Positions 47,916 to 55,262 of a stretch of DNA of 55,262 nucleotides are shown here, one piece after another. The stretch lies in NCBI GenBank assembly GCA_964404095.1, contig CAYOIN010000001.1, forward strand, positions 1 through 55,262. Reading direction: 5' to 3'. This DNA comes from CAZLQR01 sp964404095. Its GTDB lineage: Bacteria; Patescibacteriota; Microgenomatia; UBA1406; GWC2-37-13. The notes beneath the pieces are model-generated. The model was not told where the DNA came from. It made no database searches and saw only the letters and a program-made list of their open reading frames with translations. How positions within the stretch are numbered: position 1 is the first letter of the stretch; the number at the start of each line of letters is the position of its first letter. A program made the translations under genes and the position numbers.

Positions 47916-49802
47916 CTACTCCCACTCAGTTGTTCCCGGTGGCTTTGCCGTGAGATCGTACATGACGCGAGCAATATTGGGGACCTCATTCATAATTCGA
48001 TCGACCATTTCTTGCAGTGCTTCGATTGGCATATACTCTGACCCAGGGATAGCAGGAACACCGGTCATAAAGTCGTTGGTAATAAAGGTGCGAATCACGA
48101 TCGATCGCTTTCCGGTCTCGCCAAAATCAACCGGCGTAAGTATGACCGGAACCTGACTCAATTTCTGTATGAGTCCATACTTCAGGAGCGTTTGATTCAC
48201 AATATCGTCGGCATCCTGGAGATGGGCAACTGCCTCTTTCTCGGGGCGGGTAATGGTCGTTGTAGTAAGTGTATTTTTGGAGAGCTTGTTTCCGAAAACA
48301 TAGACAACTCGATTCACTCCATGTGCGGTTTTTGGGATTTCACCCGCAAGTTTGAAAAGCGTATCCCAATCAGATTCGCCACTGAGCGCAACTACATTTT
48401 TATAACTTCGCTCATCACCCTGAACCCCCACCGTTTTTACCGGAAGAAGCGTAGTTTGAATCTCTGGAGTACAGAATTTTTTTAACTGATTTACCATAGG
48501 AATATGTGGTATTTGATATACCGATTCTGCACCAATAATCCGAATCGCAAGTCCTGGTCCCGGGAAGGGTTGTCTCCAGACAAGCTCCTCAGGTAGACCG
48601 AGCTGGGTGCCCAGTTCACGAACTTCATCTTTATGGAGCTCCTGCAACGGTTCAGTAAGTCTACCCGCAGAGCGAAACTCGCGCGCGAGTGGTGAGTCAT
48701 TGTGATGAGTTTTTATACCATCGGCTTTACTGCTCGCAGCTTTTGAGGCGCTCTCGATGAGATCCGGACGCAAGGTGCCTTGCGCAAAAAATACATCATG
48801 AGGGTTGAAGCCACGATCGATCATGAGTTGTCGAGCCTTGGTAAGAAACACATCGCCGATTGCTTTTCGTTTCACCTCCGGGTCGATCGAACCACCAACC
48901 GCTCGGTAAAAATCTTCGGATGCATCAATAACCTCAAGGGTAAGTCCAATATCCTCAAGTGCTGTTTTTACTTTTTCACTTTCGTCTTTTCGCATATACC
49001 CATTGTCAAAATGGAATGCATGTACCTGGTCTGCGGGAAGTGCTTTCCCAAGAAGAGCGGCAAGAACCGAAGAGTCGACTCCACCGCTCACAAGGAGCGC
49101 GACCGGGCTTGAACCAACCTGTTCTTTAATCATCGCTATCGCTGCTTCTTCGCGATCTTCGATCGTGAAGTCTCCCTCAAACCCAGCGACTCCGTATAAA
49201 AAGTTATGGATCATCTCCTTTCCATGAGTGGTGAGGTCAACCTCAGGATGAAACTGAACGCCATAAAACTTCCGATCAGTATCTTCGATACCAGCGATGA
49301 TTTCACCCGATCGCGCAGTAACGCGAAACCCTTCCGGTGGTTTTGTGACACTTACCCCATGGGTGAGGAGAACCGGCTGTTGTGGATCGAGCGAGCGCAT
49401 AAGTGGCGAGTCTGTATCAATTGTGATGGTTTCCTGTCCATCTTCTCGGGTTGGGAGTCGCTCGAGTCTGCCACCGAGCGCCTGAGTCATCAGCTGCATA
49501 CCAAGGCAGATTCCGAGAACGGGAGTAGTTGTATTGTCGGTAAAGAGTCTTGGATCACAGAGTTGTGTCTTGCCAGCAGTCAGATCATCCGGCCCACCCG
49601 GAATAATGACGGCACCGAAGTGTTGCAACTTTTCCCACGAGGTGTCGATCGGTACGATCACTGTCTCCACCGATTGTTCTCGAACTCGGCGGTCGACAAC
49701 CTTTCCATACTGAGCTCCGGTGTCGAGAATCGCACAGACACGACGATGTGGATGAAGAGTTTCGGGATTAGTCTGCCGGTGGTTTTCAACGGGGCCAGCC
49801 AT
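47916..49802 (-). CDS. guaA: GMP synthase (glutamine-hydrolysing)
   Basis: The 628-residue protein has the class I amidotransferase domain with GICLGMQLMTQ and FHPEV, the PP-loop with LVSGGVDSSVLAA, and the C-terminal dimer domain. It converts XMP to GMP. It is about 100 residues longer than most bacterial GuaA (around 510-525), with extra sequence between the PP-loop domain and the C-terminus, a length more like eukaryotic enzymes. TATAAT (minus strand) ends five bases before the ATG. Confidence 0.95.
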   Translation of the reverse strand: MAGPVENHRQTNPETLHPHRRVCAILDTGAQYGKVVDRRVREQSVETVIVPIDTSWEKLQHFGAVIIPGGPDDLTAGKTQLCDPRLFTDNTTTPVLGICLGMQLMTQALGGRLERLPTREDGQETITIDTDSPLMRSLDPQQPVLLTHGVSVTKPPEGFRVTARSGEIIAGIEDTDRKFYGVQFHPEVDLTTHGKEMIHNFLYGVAGFEGDFTIEDREEAAIAMIKEQVGSSPVALLVSGGVDSSVLAALLGKALPADQVHAFHFDNGYMRKDESEKVKTALEDIGLTLEVIDASEDFYRAVGGSIDPEVKRKAIGDVFLTKARQLMIDRGFNPHDVFFAQGTLRPDLIESASKAASSKADGIKTHHNDSPLAREFRSAGRLTEPLQELHKDEVRELGTQLGLPEELVWRQPFPGPGLAIRIIGAESVYQIPHIPMVNQLKKFCTPEIQTTLLPVKTVGVQGDERSYKNVVALSGESDWDTLFKLAGEIPKTAHGVNRVVYVFGNKLSKNTLTTTTITRPEKEAVAHLQDADDIVNQTLLKYGLIQKLSQVPVILTPVDFGETGKRSIVIRTFITNDFMTGVPAIPGSEYMPIEALQEMVDRIMNEVPNIARVMYDLTAKPPGTTEWE

Positions 49803-49832
49803 GGGACATTATATCACCCCTCGAGGAACTCA

Positions 49833-50603
49833 TCACCGTTTTGGAACCCATGGAATGAGCACGCTCGTTCTTCGTTTGTACTCCTCAAAGTCGGGTCGAC
49901 CGGCATACTTTTTTTCCAACAGCGGAACACCGGAAACGAACAGAATGAGGAGAGTAATCGCGACTGGACTGAGAAGAAGCGATGGTTGCAGCATATTCAC
50001 ACCAATGATTGAGAGCCCCCACCACATCGAAATCTCACCAAAATAGTTTGGGTGGCGACTGTATCTCCAGAGCCCTGATTGGAGAATCTTACCCTTGTTT
50101 GCTGGATCGCGCTTGAACTCTGCGAGCTGTCGGTCCGCGATGGACTCACAGAGGAGTCCGCCAATCCAGACCAGGGTTCCTACGATTGACCATACCGTGA
50201 GTTGAGGAAGTTGTGCAAGAATGATCGAGATCGAAGAGTACGCAATTACAAACATCAACATCCCCTGAAGGAGGTAGATCTGCAGGAAACTGCGAAGCAG
50301 AAAAAACCGCCACTGTGCCCGCCATTCCTGATATCGGCGATCTTCCTGTGTGCGACGAATTCGTGAAAAGATATGTAGTGCGAGTCGACTTCCCCAGATC
50401 GAGACAAGTACTGCAATCAGCACTGAAACAGGAGAACTACCCGACCGCGCAACCGCAGTCCACATCAACAGAGGGAAGCCGAGTCCCCACGCAAGATCTG
50501 CTACGTCATTCCGACGAACCAGCAGCGAAATAATGAACCACGCAATATAGTACCCAACTAAGAGGAGCGCAAGAATGAAGAGTTCAGTTACTTTGAGATC
50601 CAC
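49833..50603 (-). CDS. DUF1295 membrane protein, possible methyltransferase/reductase-like
   Basis: The 256-residue protein has about seven membrane helices and the DUF1295 signature: DVADLAWGLGF, CESIADRQLAEF, and GLWRYSRHPNYFGE near the C-terminus. The family is related to steroid reductases and isoprenylcysteine methyltransferases; its substrate is unknown. The GTG at 50603 is chosen because it overlaps the stop of the DUF2177 gene by 16 bases, while upstream codons are antisense-like. The two genes form one unit. Confidence 0.82.
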   Translation of the reverse strand: MDLKVTELFILALLLVGYYIAWFIISLLVRRNDVADLAWGLGFPLLMWTAVARSGSSPVSVLIAVLVSIWGSRLALHIFSRIRRTQEDRRYQEWRAQWRFFLLRSFLQIYLLQGMLMFVIAYSSISIILAQLPQLTVWSIVGTLVWIGGLLCESIADRQLAEFKRDPANKGKILQSGLWRYSRHPNYFGEISMWWGLSIIGVNMLQPSLLLSPVAITLLILFVSGVPLLEKKYAGRPDFEEYKRRTSVLIPWVPKR

Positions 50604-50989
50604 TGCGCGATAAAAAATGTAATGGTTGAGACGAGCATTGAAAGCGTCGTTCCCCATGCGAGATCCACGATCGTGATGAAGAGTGGCCACTGTTTCACAA
50701 CCGCAAGATTGGTTAAGTCGTAGGTCGCATAGGTGACGAGGCCGAAGAAGGCACCCGCACCGAGCGCATACTGCCATGACTGCAGTTTCATCGCGGGTTG
50801 AATCACAAAGAACACGAGCCCTGCGATAAAGAGGAGATAGAAAATAACCGCAGCTGTCCAGTTCACATCCTTGGTCATGAGATATCCGAGTTGTTGGCGG
50901 TAGAGATCCTTTGAGATGAGACCGAGCCAGACACCATCAAGCCCACAAAAAACGAGAAAGGCAATGCCATAGAGTTGGAGTGTATTCAT
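50588..50989 (-). CDS. DUF2177 family membrane protein
   Basis: The 133-residue protein has four membrane helices and family motifs (YGIAFLVFCGLDGVWLGLI, GAFFGLVTYATYDLTNLAV, ITIVDLAWGTTLS). DUF2177 proteins are often found with DUF1295 proteins, as here; their function is unknown. TATACT ends six bases before the ATG, so it heads the two-gene unit. Confidence 0.88.
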   Translation of the reverse strand: MNTLQLYGIAFLVFCGLDGVWLGLISKDLYRQQLGYLMTKDVNWTAAVIFYLLFIAGLVFFVIQPAMKLQSWQYALGAGAFFGLVTYATYDLTNLAVVKQWPLFITIVDLAWGTTLSMLVSTITFFIAQWISK

Positions 50990-51018
50990 AGATACAGTAT
51001 ACCGAAAATGGAGAGTTG

Positions 51019-51504
51019 TTACTGTAGACCGAAGGCGCGCAAGCTTGTTGTCAGTGCGTTATTGATCTGCTGTGCTGCATGCGGGGTGTTAAAGTGGTGT
51101 TGATCGCCAGAAGGTCGATAGTCGAGTTGGCCGGTGAAAACTGTCTGCGCAGCCCCATTAGGTAGTTGTTCGATTCGCTCCTCGCGACGTGCACGGAAGG
51201 TGCAGGCACGTGGACCCCGAGGATCGTCATTGTTCCAACCTGCAAAGTACGAAGCCTCCCGACACTCCCAGAGATGAGAGTGAGGATTATAGGTGTAGAT
51301 AAGCTCGCCAACTCGTTTCCCTTCTCGATCTGAAAAGCGTTCAATCTTTGTTCCTTGATCTTGCGTAATGCCGCTTATCACCCGATGAGTATTGTTTAAG
51401 AGCGTCTCAACTTTTGGGATAAATAAGCCCGCATATTCGTGCAGCTCTGCGTCGGGGAGTGGTTGGACTCGAGGTTGTTCCGGAGAAAATTCTACCATTG
51501 CCAT
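51019..51504 (-). CDS. Hypothetical soluble protein
   Basis: The 161-residue protein (start MAMVEFSPEQP) has no membrane segment or recognised domain. It contains PKVETLLNNTHRVISGI, YTYNPHSHLWECREA and a His-rich stretch near the end. The ATG at 51504 is chosen because TATACT ends five bases before it. The gene diverges from metK and its riboswitch. Its function is unknown. Confidence 0.5.
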   Translation of the reverse strand: MAMVEFSPEQPRVQPLPDAELHEYAGLFIPKVETLLNNTHRVISGITQDQGTKIERFSDREGKRVGELIYTYNPHSHLWECREASYFAGWNNDDPRGPRACTFRARREERIEQLPNGAAQTVFTGQLDYRPSGDQHHFNTPHAAQQINNALTTSLRAFGLQ

Positions 51505-51558
51505 GAATGAGTATAGCACACGACCATCCTACTGGAACAGTCCAATATAACCATACAA

Positions 51559-51587
51559 TTGACATCTCCGTATCAGAGAACTAAGAT
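51559..51587 (+). promoter_or_regulatory. Promoter of the metK riboswitch
   Basis: TTGACA at 51559-51564 and TAAGAT at 51582-51587 are separated by 17 bases. Transcription would start near 51594, at the first base of the riboswitch P1 stem. Confidence 0.7.
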
Positions 51588-51594
51588 AAGGATG

Positions 51595-51694
51595 TTCTTT
51601 TATCAAGAGTGCGGAGAGAGATTTGGCTCGATGATCCGCCGGCAACCTGACTGCGCTCGCAGAGAAGGTGCTCCAACCAAAGTCGATGGGAGAG
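51595..51694 (+). promoter_or_regulatory. SAM-I (S-box) riboswitch
   Basis: The core elements of the S-box are in order: TTATCAAGAG, GGAGAGA, GATCCGCCGGCAACCT and AGAAGGTGCTCCAACC. The P1 stem pairs 51595-51604 with 51685-51694 over ten positions including G-U pairs. It binds S-adenosylmethionine and usually turns off methionine or SAM genes; here it lies before metK. No terminator with a T-run and no ribosome binding site follow, so the way it acts on metK is not evident. TCGATG (51683-51688) could instead pair with CATCGA (51706-51711). Confidence 0.93.
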
Positions 51695-51752
51695 TCTTAG
51701 ATATTCATCGAACCGATTGATAACAGACGCATTATTCATTTCATATTTTTGT

Positions 51753-52721
51753 ATGAACAAACAATACTCTGTTGCCGAGTCGGTAACATTCATGCATCCT
51801 GATAAAATTTGCGATCAGATCTCGGATCTCATCCTCGACGCCTATCTCGCTGTCGATCCGCTCGCACGCGTTGCGGTCGAGACGGTTGGTGGTCATGGAT
51901 CGATTGTGTTGGTTGGCGAGGTTACCGCACAGGGAACGATTGATCCAGTCTCGATTGTGAAGCAGTACTACCGCTCGATTCACCACACCGACATTTCGGT
52001 CGTTTCCCACATTACCAACCAGTCGCCAGAGATCGCACATGGAGTGCGTGGTGGAGGCGCGGGTGATCAGGGGGTTATGATTGGATACGCCTGTCGTGAA
52101 AACGACCAGTTTATTCCGCATGAGCTGTATCTTTCGCGATCGCTCCTTCAGGGCGTAGAAACCGATGGAAAATCTCAGGTCTCGATCGAGCACGGGAAGG
52201 TCTCATCAGTTGTCCTGTCGGTGCAGGGTGCAACGAGGAGCGAGCTCCTGCATCGAGTGCGAACTGCCGGTATCTCTCTTTCGTCCAAGCGGATCTATCT
52301 GAACAATACCGGCTCGTTTACCGTCGGCGGGTTTGATGCCGATGCAGGATGCACCGGTAGAAAAATTGTGGTCGATGCCTACGGTCCACGAGTTCCGGTT
52401 GGTGGTGGTGCTTTTTCAGGGAAGGATCCCACCAAGGTTGATCGATCTGCTGCCTACATGGCTCGATGGATCGCACTTCGACTCCTCCAGACCGAGGGGG
52501 CGCAAGATGTTCTCGTCAGGCTTGCGTTTGTCATTGGCGGTGTATCACCACTGCTGCAGACCGCAACGATCGATGGAGTAGAGCGGAAGATTCGCTTCGA
52601 CTGTCGGCCGGAGGCGATCATCGAGCGCTTTTCTCTTCGACGTCCAATCTATCTCGACACCGCTCGCAACGGACACATCGGAAGAGTTGGTGAGCTCCCG
52701 TGGGAGCGAGATGTTAGTTGA
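51753..52721 (+). CDS. metK: S-adenosylmethionine synthetase
   Basis: The 322-residue protein has the MetK motifs: SVTFMHPDKICDQISD (ATP and metal site), GGGAGDQGVMIGYA, the DADAGCTGRKIVVDAYG region, and GGGAFSGKDPTKVDRSAAY. It makes SAM from methionine and ATP. It is about 60 residues shorter than the E. coli enzyme, mainly by short loops and an early C-terminus. The ATG at 51753 follows the riboswitch leader and has no Shine-Dalgarno; an A/T-rich CATATT five bases before it could be a second -10 box. Confidence 0.95.
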   Translation: MNKQYSVAESVTFMHPDKICDQISDLILDAYLAVDPLARVAVETVGGHGSIVLVGEVTAQGTIDPVSIVKQYYRSIHHTDISVVSHITNQSPEIAHGVRGGGAGDQGVMIGYACRENDQFIPHELYLSRSLLQGVETDGKSQVSIEHGKVSSVVLSVQGATRSELLHRVRTAGISLSSKRIYLNNTGSFTVGGFDADAGCTGRKIVVDAYGPRVPVGGGAFSGKDPTKVDRSAAYMARWIALRLLQTEGAQDVLVRLAFVIGGVSPLLQTATIDGVERKIRFDCRPEAIIERFSLRRPIYLDTARNGHIGRVGELPWERDVS

Positions 52722-53184
52722 GGACCGCGATTGCAGCGTTCAGGAGTGTTGCGAAGGTTACCCAGAGCAGATACGGAATCAGCAGAAGCCCCGCAGCCTT
52801 CTGCACGCGGTAGAACTGTTTGATGGTTAAGAAAATCGAGAGCCAAAGTACGATCACATTGATAAATGCGAGCGTTGGGCTCTTGAGTCCAAAGAACGAG
52901 ATCGACCAGAGGGTATTAAGAATAAGCTGAATCCAGAACCAGATCGAGACGCCCTTTCTCTGTCGCCAGACGAGATAGAGGGAGATGCCCATGAGGGTAT
53001 AGAGCGTTGTCCAGACCGGTCCAAAGACCCAGTTGGGCGGACTAAAGAATGGCTTATTGAGAAATGCGTACCACTCCGTGATCGCGCTCACCGTAAAGAT
53101 CGAACCGACGATACCGGCAAGCTGACAGAGGAGAACAGCACCGATAAGATGGAGAGCAGAAAAATCTTGTGCTTTCCGAGCCAT
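52714..53184 (-). CDS. TspO/MBR family protein
   Basis: The 156-residue protein has five membrane helices and the TspO signatures, such as KPFFSPPNWVFGPVWTTLYTLMG and LNTLWSISFFGLKSP. TspO proteins bind tetrapyrroles and stress-related lipids. The last eight bases overlap the end of metK on the other strand. TATACT ends six bases before the ATG. Confidence 0.93.
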   Translation of the reverse strand: MARKAQDFSALHLIGAVLLCQLAGIVGSIFTVSAITEWYAFLNKPFFSPPNWVFGPVWTTLYTLMGISLYLVWRQRKGVSIWFWIQLILNTLWSISFFGLKSPTLAFINVIVLWLSIFLTIKQFYRVQKAAGLLLIPYLLWVTFATLLNAAIAVLN

Positions 53185-53232
53185 AAAAATAGTATACGAT
53201 ATTCGCTATTTAGAATTACAATACTTGTCATC

Positions 53233-54906
53233 ATGTCGTCATTTCACGAGCGAGAACATGAGCGTCGAGGTCGAGTTCCGTCTTCACCACGAATCGAAGA
53301 TGCCCGGCAGCCCGCTTTTATCAACAGAATACGAGAGGCACTTCAACCGAGCGAGTCGATCTACCACCAGGAAGGACTACAGCTCATTAATACGCGCCTG
53401 TGGTTGCAGGATATCTTCGGCGACCAGGATCCAAACGATCCAAACCGTAAGACCATCGCGGATGTCCCGAAGGAGGTTTGGGAGAAGTTATATCGTCAGA
53501 GCGACTATATCTGGTTTATGGGGGTCTACACTCCCAGTGCGCACAGCCAACAACACTGTGCCCAGTACTCGCATGAGTACCGCTACGCAATCCCAACGCT
53601 TCGTGCCGAAGAGGTGCAGGCATCGCCGTTTGCAGTTCCGGACTATTCGCCAAATCCGCTCATCGCGCGAGACTGGGAGGAATGGGATTTGGTACGAGAC
53701 GAGCTTCACCGTAACGGGAAAAAGGTCATACTCGACTTTGTCCCCAATCACACCGCGGTCGACCACCACTGGGTGACGGAGCATCCTGAGTACTATGTGC
53801 AAGCACCTGAATGGCGGTATCGAGAGAGTCCCGGACTCTATGTGCCGGTCGAAGGAGAGGACGGCGTGGTGCGATATCTTGCACACGGCAAGGACCCGCA
53901 CTTTCCAGAATGGGCAGACACGCTTCAGCTCAACTATGCTCGACCGGATCTGCAGCGCGAGATGAAGACGGTGCTCAAAAATCTCGCTCGGCATGCCGAC
54001 GGGGTGCGGTGCGATATGGCGATGCTCGTCAATCCCGATACCTTTCAGCGAACCTGGGGATACCTCATGAGCGCTGAGGAGCGAGCGTTTCTCCACCAAC
54101 ATCCGTTCTGGGAAGAGGCGATCCCAGAGCTGAAGCAGGATGCGCGGGAGCGTGGTCAGGAGTTTTCATTTATCGCAGAAGCCTACTGGGACAAAGAATA
54201 TCTTGGACAGCAGTTTGACTACATCTATGCAAAGGATTTCTATGATCACCTGCAAGCAATCGTCAATGGGCAGGCATCACCACTGCGTGCCGATGGCGGG
54301 AACAATCTTCGCGACCACATTCGTCACATGATGATGGCATATGAAAGCTGGGGGCGACATTACAAAGACGTGCTCTTTACCGAGAACCATGATGAGCGTC
54401 GAGCGATCGAGATTTTTGGTGTTGGTCCCTCCAAAGCAGCTGCGGTGCTTGCCGGTTTGATCCCAAACTCGTTATTTCTCCTCAACCAAGGACAGGCGCG
54501 TGGCAATCGTATTCGACCACCGATGCAGATTGGTCGATTTCCGGAGGAGCCGGGGATCGATCAGATCCGTGAGTTCTATGACCGGCTCATCACGCTCAAG
54601 CGGTCGAAGTTTTTTCAGAAAGGAGACTGGAGTCTCGCCGAACTGCAGGATGATAGTCCATCGATCGTATCGATGAAGGTGCGGTACCGACATCAGGGAA
54701 GAACAATTGAAGGATATGTGTGTGTGAACTTCGGACAGACGACCGGTAGTTGCAAGCTTCCGGCGATTCGACCGGAGAGTAGTGCGGTTGTTTATGATCT
54801 CACCAACAACCAAACAATCTTTAATCCCGATCAGGAGCGAGAGGGAGGAATGTACCTTGAGCTACTCCCATGGCAGACCGAAATCATTTTTGTAGAGAGT
54901 GTGTAA
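53233..54906 (+). CDS. GH13 alpha-amylase family glycoside hydrolase
   Basis: The 557-residue protein has the GH13 barrel motifs: VILDFVPNHTAVDHHW (region I), DGVRCDMAML with the nucleophile Asp (region II), FIAEAYWD with the acid Glu (region III), and FTENHDERRA with the transition-state Asp (region IV). It has no signal peptide, so it probably acts on intracellular alpha-glucans or related sugars. The start at 53233 is chosen because upstream in-frame codons overlap the tspO gene and its promoter. TACAAT ends ten bases before it. Confidence 0.9.
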   Translation: MSSFHEREHERRGRVPSSPRIEDARQPAFINRIREALQPSESIYHQEGLQLINTRLWLQDIFGDQDPNDPNRKTIADVPKEVWEKLYRQSDYIWFMGVYTPSAHSQQHCAQYSHEYRYAIPTLRAEEVQASPFAVPDYSPNPLIARDWEEWDLVRDELHRNGKKVILDFVPNHTAVDHHWVTEHPEYYVQAPEWRYRESPGLYVPVEGEDGVVRYLAHGKDPHFPEWADTLQLNYARPDLQREMKTVLKNLARHADGVRCDMAMLVNPDTFQRTWGYLMSAEERAFLHQHPFWEEAIPELKQDARERGQEFSFIAEAYWDKEYLGQQFDYIYAKDFYDHLQAIVNGQASPLRADGGNNLRDHIRHMMMAYESWGRHYKDVLFTENHDERRAIEIFGVGPSKAAAVLAGLIPNSLFLLNQGQARGNRIRPPMQIGRFPEEPGIDQIREFYDRLITLKRSKFFQKGDWSLAELQDDSPSIVSMKVRYRHQGRTIEGYVCVNFGQTTGSCKLPAIRPESSAVVYDLTNNQTIFNPDQEREGGMYLELLPWQTEIIFVESV

Positions 54907-54925
54907 CTTCTGTATACTGAAGGAT

Positions 54926-55262
54926 ATGGAACATCCAACTACACCTCTACAAACTGTTATGAACCTTCAGGGCAAGACCGCAATCGTGACCGGCGGAGCG
55001 CTTGGCATCGGATTTGGGATTGCATACCGACTTGCCGAAGCGGGTGCCAATGTTGTCATCGCAAATCGCACCGAGGATGAAGGAAAAAAGGCAGCCGACG
55101 ATCTTGTTGCGAAAGGTTGGAAGGCGATCGCCGTAAAGACTGATGTATCGGTCGAGAGCGATGTACTCGCACTTATGGAGAAAGCAGTTGCGCAGTTTGG
55201 ATCGGTTGATATTCTGGTGAACAATGCCGGAATCTTCCCCAACATTCCGGTGATGAAGATGA
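54926..55262 (+). CDS. Short-chain dehydrogenase/reductase, partial
   Basis: The frame runs off the window end after about 112 residues. The nucleotide-binding motif TGGALGIGFGIA and the structural NNAG motif (ILVNNAGIFP) identify an SDR. It would oxidise or reduce a substrate with NAD(P); the catalytic Tyr-Lys part lies outside the window. TATACT at 54913-54918 ends seven bases before the ATG. Confidence 0.88.
   Translation, partial: MEHPTTPLQTVMNLQGKTAIVTGGALGIGFGIAYRLAEAGANVVIANRTEDEGKKAADDLVAKGWKAIAVKTDVSVESDVLALMEKAVAQFGSVDILVNNAGIFPNIPVMKM

Noticed and set aside
1..55262. UGA recoding as in Gracilibacteria/SR1
   Set aside because: Conserved genes such as smpB and the GT2 glycosyltransferase end in TGA at their expected C-termini, and no conserved gene has an in-frame TGA.
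1..55262. CRISPR array
   Set aside because: No set of regularly spaced 25-40 base repeats with unique spacers is present; the 28184-28320 array has much shorter units and no spacers, and no cas gene is seen.

Overview
The window looks like a piece of chromosome from a Candidate Phyla Radiation bacterium (Candidatus Patescibacteria, possibly Microgenomates-like; the exact lineage is an inference). The pointers are small dense genes, a PrgI - TraC-like - VirB4 secretion ATPase cluster of the type common in CPR genomes, CPR-style membrane proteins with Thr/Pro linkers, an RNA-ligase-partner PIN protein, a stand-alone PurF and GuaA without other purine genes nearby, and a B12-dependent ribonucleotide reductase. 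TGA acts as a normal stop (for example smpB and the GT2 glycosyltransferase), so this is not a UGA-recoding Gracilibacteria/SR1 genome.

Layout: 1-2344 is a type IV secretion coupling-like ATPase cut by the window edge. 2405-6666 is a mixed island: TPR protein, SGNH hydrolase, tRNA-Ala, a decayed gene, an HNH-like protein, a gene-free stretch with a promoter-terminator-bounded structured RNA candidate, an odd Arg-like tRNA with anticodon GCT, a membrane metalloprotease and tRNA-Lys. 6671-9884 carries VirB4, a TraC-like protein and PrgI; 9992-14703 holds ribosomal S1, a Xer-like protein that has lost catalytic residues, dnaN, dnaA and a DnaA-box cluster. 14829-21001 is mostly envelope and unknown genes (PIN, sortase-signal protein, SpoIID, acyltransferase, thioredoxin). 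21172-26277 is a nucleotide block (nrdR, class II nrdJ, cobalamin adenosyltransferase, purF). 26448-32929 has comF, an AI-2E exporter, a phased-repeat intergenic region, SIS and ManA sugar isomerases, a UbiA-type prenyltransferase, recA and recX. 33093-39522 has RNase Y, HU, envelope genes, an HD hydrolase and the smpB-ssrA pair. 39570-44849 has a thioredoxin/DipZ redox pair, the YifB/ComM ATPase and two VirB2-like pilins. 44859-55262 has a dolichol-phosphate-type glycosyltransferase, tRNA-Met, an FtsB-like protein, YqeY, an exonuclease, GuaA, DUF1295/DUF2177 membrane proteins, metK under a SAM-I riboswitch, TspO, a GH13 enzyme and a partial SDR.

The most pervasive pattern is promoter placement: more than twenty genes on both strands have a TATAAT-like -10 box ending 5-8 nt (most often exactly 6) before the start codon, with no Shine-Dalgarno sequence. 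Transcription would then begin at or next to the start codon, giving leaderless mRNAs. Genes with a real leader stand out: HU (strong promoter, terminator-like hairpin, textbook Shine-Dalgarno) and metK (SAM riboswitch). I used this spacing rule to choose several start codons.

The best candidates for something undescribed are the structured RNA at 5076-5259, whose two long complementary pairs interleave; the tRNA-like gene at 5531-5603; the Xer-like protein beside dnaN; the TGCGG repeat array at 28184-28320; and the pervasive leaderless architecture itself. All functional calls come from reading the sequence and family knowledge; no search or folding program was run.
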